Assembly: GCA_002691085.1 (NCBI GenBank)
Contig: NZGX01000050.1
Span: 1-7,155 of the forward strand
Direction: 5' to 3'
Length of the DNA: 7,155 nucleotides
From: Rhodospirillaceae bacterium
GTDB lineage: Bacteria > Pseudomonadota > Alphaproteobacteria > Rhodospirillales > Rhodospirillaceae
Part shown: positions 5,621-7,155 of the stretch, in pieces
How positions within the stretch are numbered: position 1 is the stretch's first letter
Layout: every line of letters starts with the position of its first letter
Notes under the pieces: generated by a model
What the model was told of the DNA's origin: nothing
Databases searched by the model: none
What the model saw: only the letters and a program-made list of their open reading frames with translations
Position numbers and translations under genes: made by a program

Positions 5621-6268
5621 TTATTGATTCTTTCTAAATTCTTTTATGTCATAAAGAACTTCCTTAACAATTTTTTCTTTTTTAATTGATTTCCAAAGCT
5701 TTTTTATCTTTTTTCTTTTTCCCAATAAACTTTCTAAACCTAGCATCTGCTCAACTCGTTCGAGAAAAGTAAGAGCAGAAAATGCATAGCAATCAGCAAG
5801 ACTGAATGTTTTTCCTACAGAAAAAGTTTGAGGAGTCATATATTGTTCGATTGCATCTAAACCACCATTAAGTTTATCGAGAGTATCACTGATAACTTTT
5901 TTTCTATCCGAGCTAGGATTAATAGCTTGAACAAATAACCGAATTAGCATTGTCACAATATAATTTTCCCACATAGCACTTATGAGTCTTACTTCAGTTG
6001 CGGAATTAATACTTTTTGGGATCAATCTTGTTTTAGGATACTTGTTATCTAAATATTCTAGTATTACACCTGATTCAAAAATAATTTTATTCCCATCCTT
6101 TATAGTCGGTATTTTACCTAAAGGATTAATTTTTAAAAACTCTTTTGATTTTAACCCCCCTTCTGGCATGAGAAGTTCGTAATTTATTTTCTTTCTTTTA
6201 CAACCCAGAACGAGTCTATTCACATATGGAGATGATATTGCTCCATAAATGGTAATTGTTTTGCTCAT
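5621..6268 (-). CDS. Glutathione S-transferase family protein
   Basis: This is a 215-residue cytosolic protein with the two-domain GST layout. The thioredoxin-like N-terminal domain (1-82) begins with a beta strand and SSPYVNR (12-18), where Ser12 or Ser13 is the candidate glutathione-activating residue. It continues with KINPLGKIPTI (46-56), whose Pro54 is the conserved cis-proline, and FESGVILEYLD (64-74), whose Glu65-Ser66 bind the glutathione gamma-glutamyl part. The helical C-terminal domain (about 90-215) carries the N-capping box FSLADCYAF (155-163). Length is normal for the family. It resembles serine-type bacterial GSTs rather than the Cys-type omega class. An AGGA seven bases before the start supports ATG 6268. 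It is divergent from the bicupin gene and upstream of the secreted alpha/beta-barrel gene, possibly cotranscribed with it. The substrate (detoxification, dehalogenation or isomerisation) cannot be inferred. Confidence 0.9.
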   Translation of the reverse strand: MSKTITIYGAISSPYVNRLVLGCKRKKINYELLMPEGGLKSKEFLKINPLGKIPTIKDGNKIIFESGVILEYLDNKYPKTRLIPKSINSATEVRLISAMWENYIVTMLIRLFVQAINPSSDRKKVISDTLDKLNGGLDAIEQYMTPQTFSVGKTFSLADCYAFSALTFLERVEQMLGLESLLGKRKKIKKLWKSIKKEKIVKEVLYDIKEFRKNQ

Positions 6269-6316
6269 TGTATTTTCCTTTTAAGGTTTTCTTGATAAGG
6301 TATTGTAACTAATATC

Positions 6317-6346
6317 ATTATAAATATACAAAATACTATAAAACAA
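6317..6346 (-). promoter_or_regulatory. Candidate sigma-70 promoter for the GST gene
   Basis: Read on the minus strand, TTGTTT (6346-6341) and a perfect TATAAT (6322-6317) are 18 bases apart. Transcription would start near 6310, leaving a leader of about 40 bases that includes the AGGA before ATG 6268. The -35 matches only its first three bases, so confidence is modest. Confidence 0.35.
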
Positions 6347-6359
6347 CAGATAAAATTAC

Positions 6360-6365
6360 TATAAT
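6360..6365 (+). promoter_or_regulatory. Candidate -10 box for the bicupin gene
   Basis: A perfect TATAAT lies 29 bases before ATG 6395 and would give a short leader containing the AGGAGG at 6382-6387. No good TTGACA-like -35 lies at 16-18 bases. An alternative pair is TTGTAA (6303-6308) with TATACA (6325-6330), which would overlap the GST promoter face to face. Confidence 0.3.
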
Positions 6366-6394
6366 TCATTTTATATGATCTAGGAGGGTAGGTT

Positions 6395-7155
6395 ATGGCA
6401 AGACCCCATATTGAATTTATTCAGTCTCAGGTAATTCCTTTTAAGAAGGATTTATATATAGGTATAAGAGATAATATTGAAAGTCGTATACTAAGTATTG
6501 ATAATGAGGACGGGAGCTCATCCTGTATCCTTAAGTACCCCTCAGGGTGGCTTCAGAATCAACCTCAAGCATTGTTAGTTGACGAGGAATTTTTTGTATT
6601 AGAAGGGTCATTAGAAATAAATGGACAAATTTATGCTAAACACTCTTACGCTCACTTCCCAAGAGGATATGCTAAAAGGTCTCACTCCAGTAAAAATGGT
6701 GCAGTAGTTTTAACATTTTTTTCAGGTAAATTAGCAATTGAGGAGACAGATATTAACTTAAGTGAATACGATGATAATAGGATGATTAAATTTATTGATA
6801 CACAGAAAATGGAGGGTGAAACTGGGCCAAGAAAACATATGAATTCAGGCGATTGGGACCCTAGTGGGACTATTCATAAGAAATTATATCAAGACCCTTA
6901 TTCTGGAGAGTTGACTTGGTTAGTAGGTTTAATGCCTGGGTGGTGGAGTGCAAAGGCTGAGATTCACCCTGTTGTCGAAGAGGAGTTTGCAATTCTTGGA
7001 GATATATGTTTTCCCATTGGTGTAATGAGGGACGGAGGATATTTTTGGAGGCCACCTGGTATTGAACATGGTCCATTTGCTACCTGGGGAGGAACGCTTC
7101 ATATTTGTAGGTGCAAAGGCGGTGCATATTCAACAGATTGGCAAGAATCCGAAGG
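6395..7155 (+). CDS. Bicupin protein, DUF4437/ChrR-like cupin, 3' end cut off
   Basis: The frame is open from ATG 6395 to the window end (253 complete codons), so the gene continues outside. An AGGAGG at 6382-6387, seven bases upstream, fixes the start. There is no signal peptide. The N-terminus, ARPHIEFIQSQ, resembles what I recall for DUF4437-type bicupins. Cupin 1 spans about 45-115 (EEFFVLEGSLEINGQIY, then HSYAHFPRGYAKRSH, then VVLTFFSG). Cupin 2 spans about 170-240 (EIHPVVEEEFAILGDI, 189-204; YFWRPPGIEHGPF, 216-228). In cupin 2, His191, Glu195 or Glu196, and His225 are plausible metal ligands. Cupin 1 has Glu64-Glu65 but no HxH, so it may not bind metal. Members of the fold act as dioxygenases, isomerases or metal-sensing binding proteins; which applies here is unknown. 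It is divergent from the GST gene across a 126-base shared control region. Confidence 0.85.
   Translation, partial: MARPHIEFIQSQVIPFKKDLYIGIRDNIESRILSIDNEDGSSSCILKYPSGWLQNQPQALLVDEEFFVLEGSLEINGQIYAKHSYAHFPRGYAKRSHSSKNGAVVLTFFSGKLAIEETDINLSEYDDNRMIKFIDTQKMEGETGPRKHMNSGDWDPSGTIHKKLYQDPYSGELTWLVGLMPGWWSAKAEIHPVVEEEFAILGDICFPIGVMRDGGYFWRPPGIEHGPFATWGGTLHICRCKGGAYSTDWQESE

Noticed and set aside
5982..6182. Plus-strand 66-codon ORF
   Set aside because: It is antisense to the GST N-terminal domain.
6870..7076. Minus-strand 68-codon ORF
   Set aside because: It is antisense to the bicupin second cupin domain.
1..7155. Mobile element, CRISPR array, phage or defence system
   Set aside because: No spaced repeats, terminal inverted repeats, transposase or integrase motifs, nor nuclease/helicase signatures were seen in any gene or gap.

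Overview
The window is AT-rich (roughly one third G+C by eye), gene-dense and bacterial. Its genes have Shine-Dalgarno-like leaders, short spacers and start/stop overlaps. The gene content is a TRAP-type solute-binding protein, an Asp/Glu-rich bicupin, a DUF6356-like membrane protein, a glutathione S-transferase and an alpha/beta hydrolase. This fits an uncultured low-GC marine proteobacterium, most likely an alphaproteobacterium, but that placement is inference because no phylogenetic marker gene is present. There is no rRNA, tRNA, transposase, integrase, CRISPR array or phage gene that I can see.

Layout. 1-314 is a leader or intergenic region with no convincing gene; it holds a possible 25-codon upstream ORF whose stop codon lies next to the Shine-Dalgarno of the first gene. 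315-2710 (+) is a compact three-gene operon: a SAM-dependent methyltransferase with an uncharacterised N-terminal half, a 107-residue coiled-coil protein whose ATG overlaps the preceding stop, and a class IV PLP aminotransferase. 2735-2935 (-) is a one-helix DUF6356-like protein facing that operon. 3112-4939 (+) is a two-gene unit: an alpha/beta hydrolase with a degenerate active site, followed one base later by a secreted TRAP (DctP) solute-binding protein. 4968-6268 (-) holds a glutathione S-transferase and, downstream of it, a secreted protein that looks like a dimeric alpha/beta-barrel (ferredoxin-like) domain. 6395-7155 (+) is a bicupin cut by the window end, divergent from the GST.

How they may work together. 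The set suggests uptake and modification of small organic molecules: periplasmic capture by the DctP protein, hydrolase, GST and cupin chemistry, amino-group transfer and methylation. No substrate can be read from the sequence. The two points most worth following are the methyltransferase / coiled-coil / aminotransferase operon, whose small middle protein looks like a partner subunit, and the hydrolase that has lost both glycines of its nucleophile elbow and the usual catalytic histidine, yet is tightly coupled to a transporter binding protein that has no transporter genes beside it.
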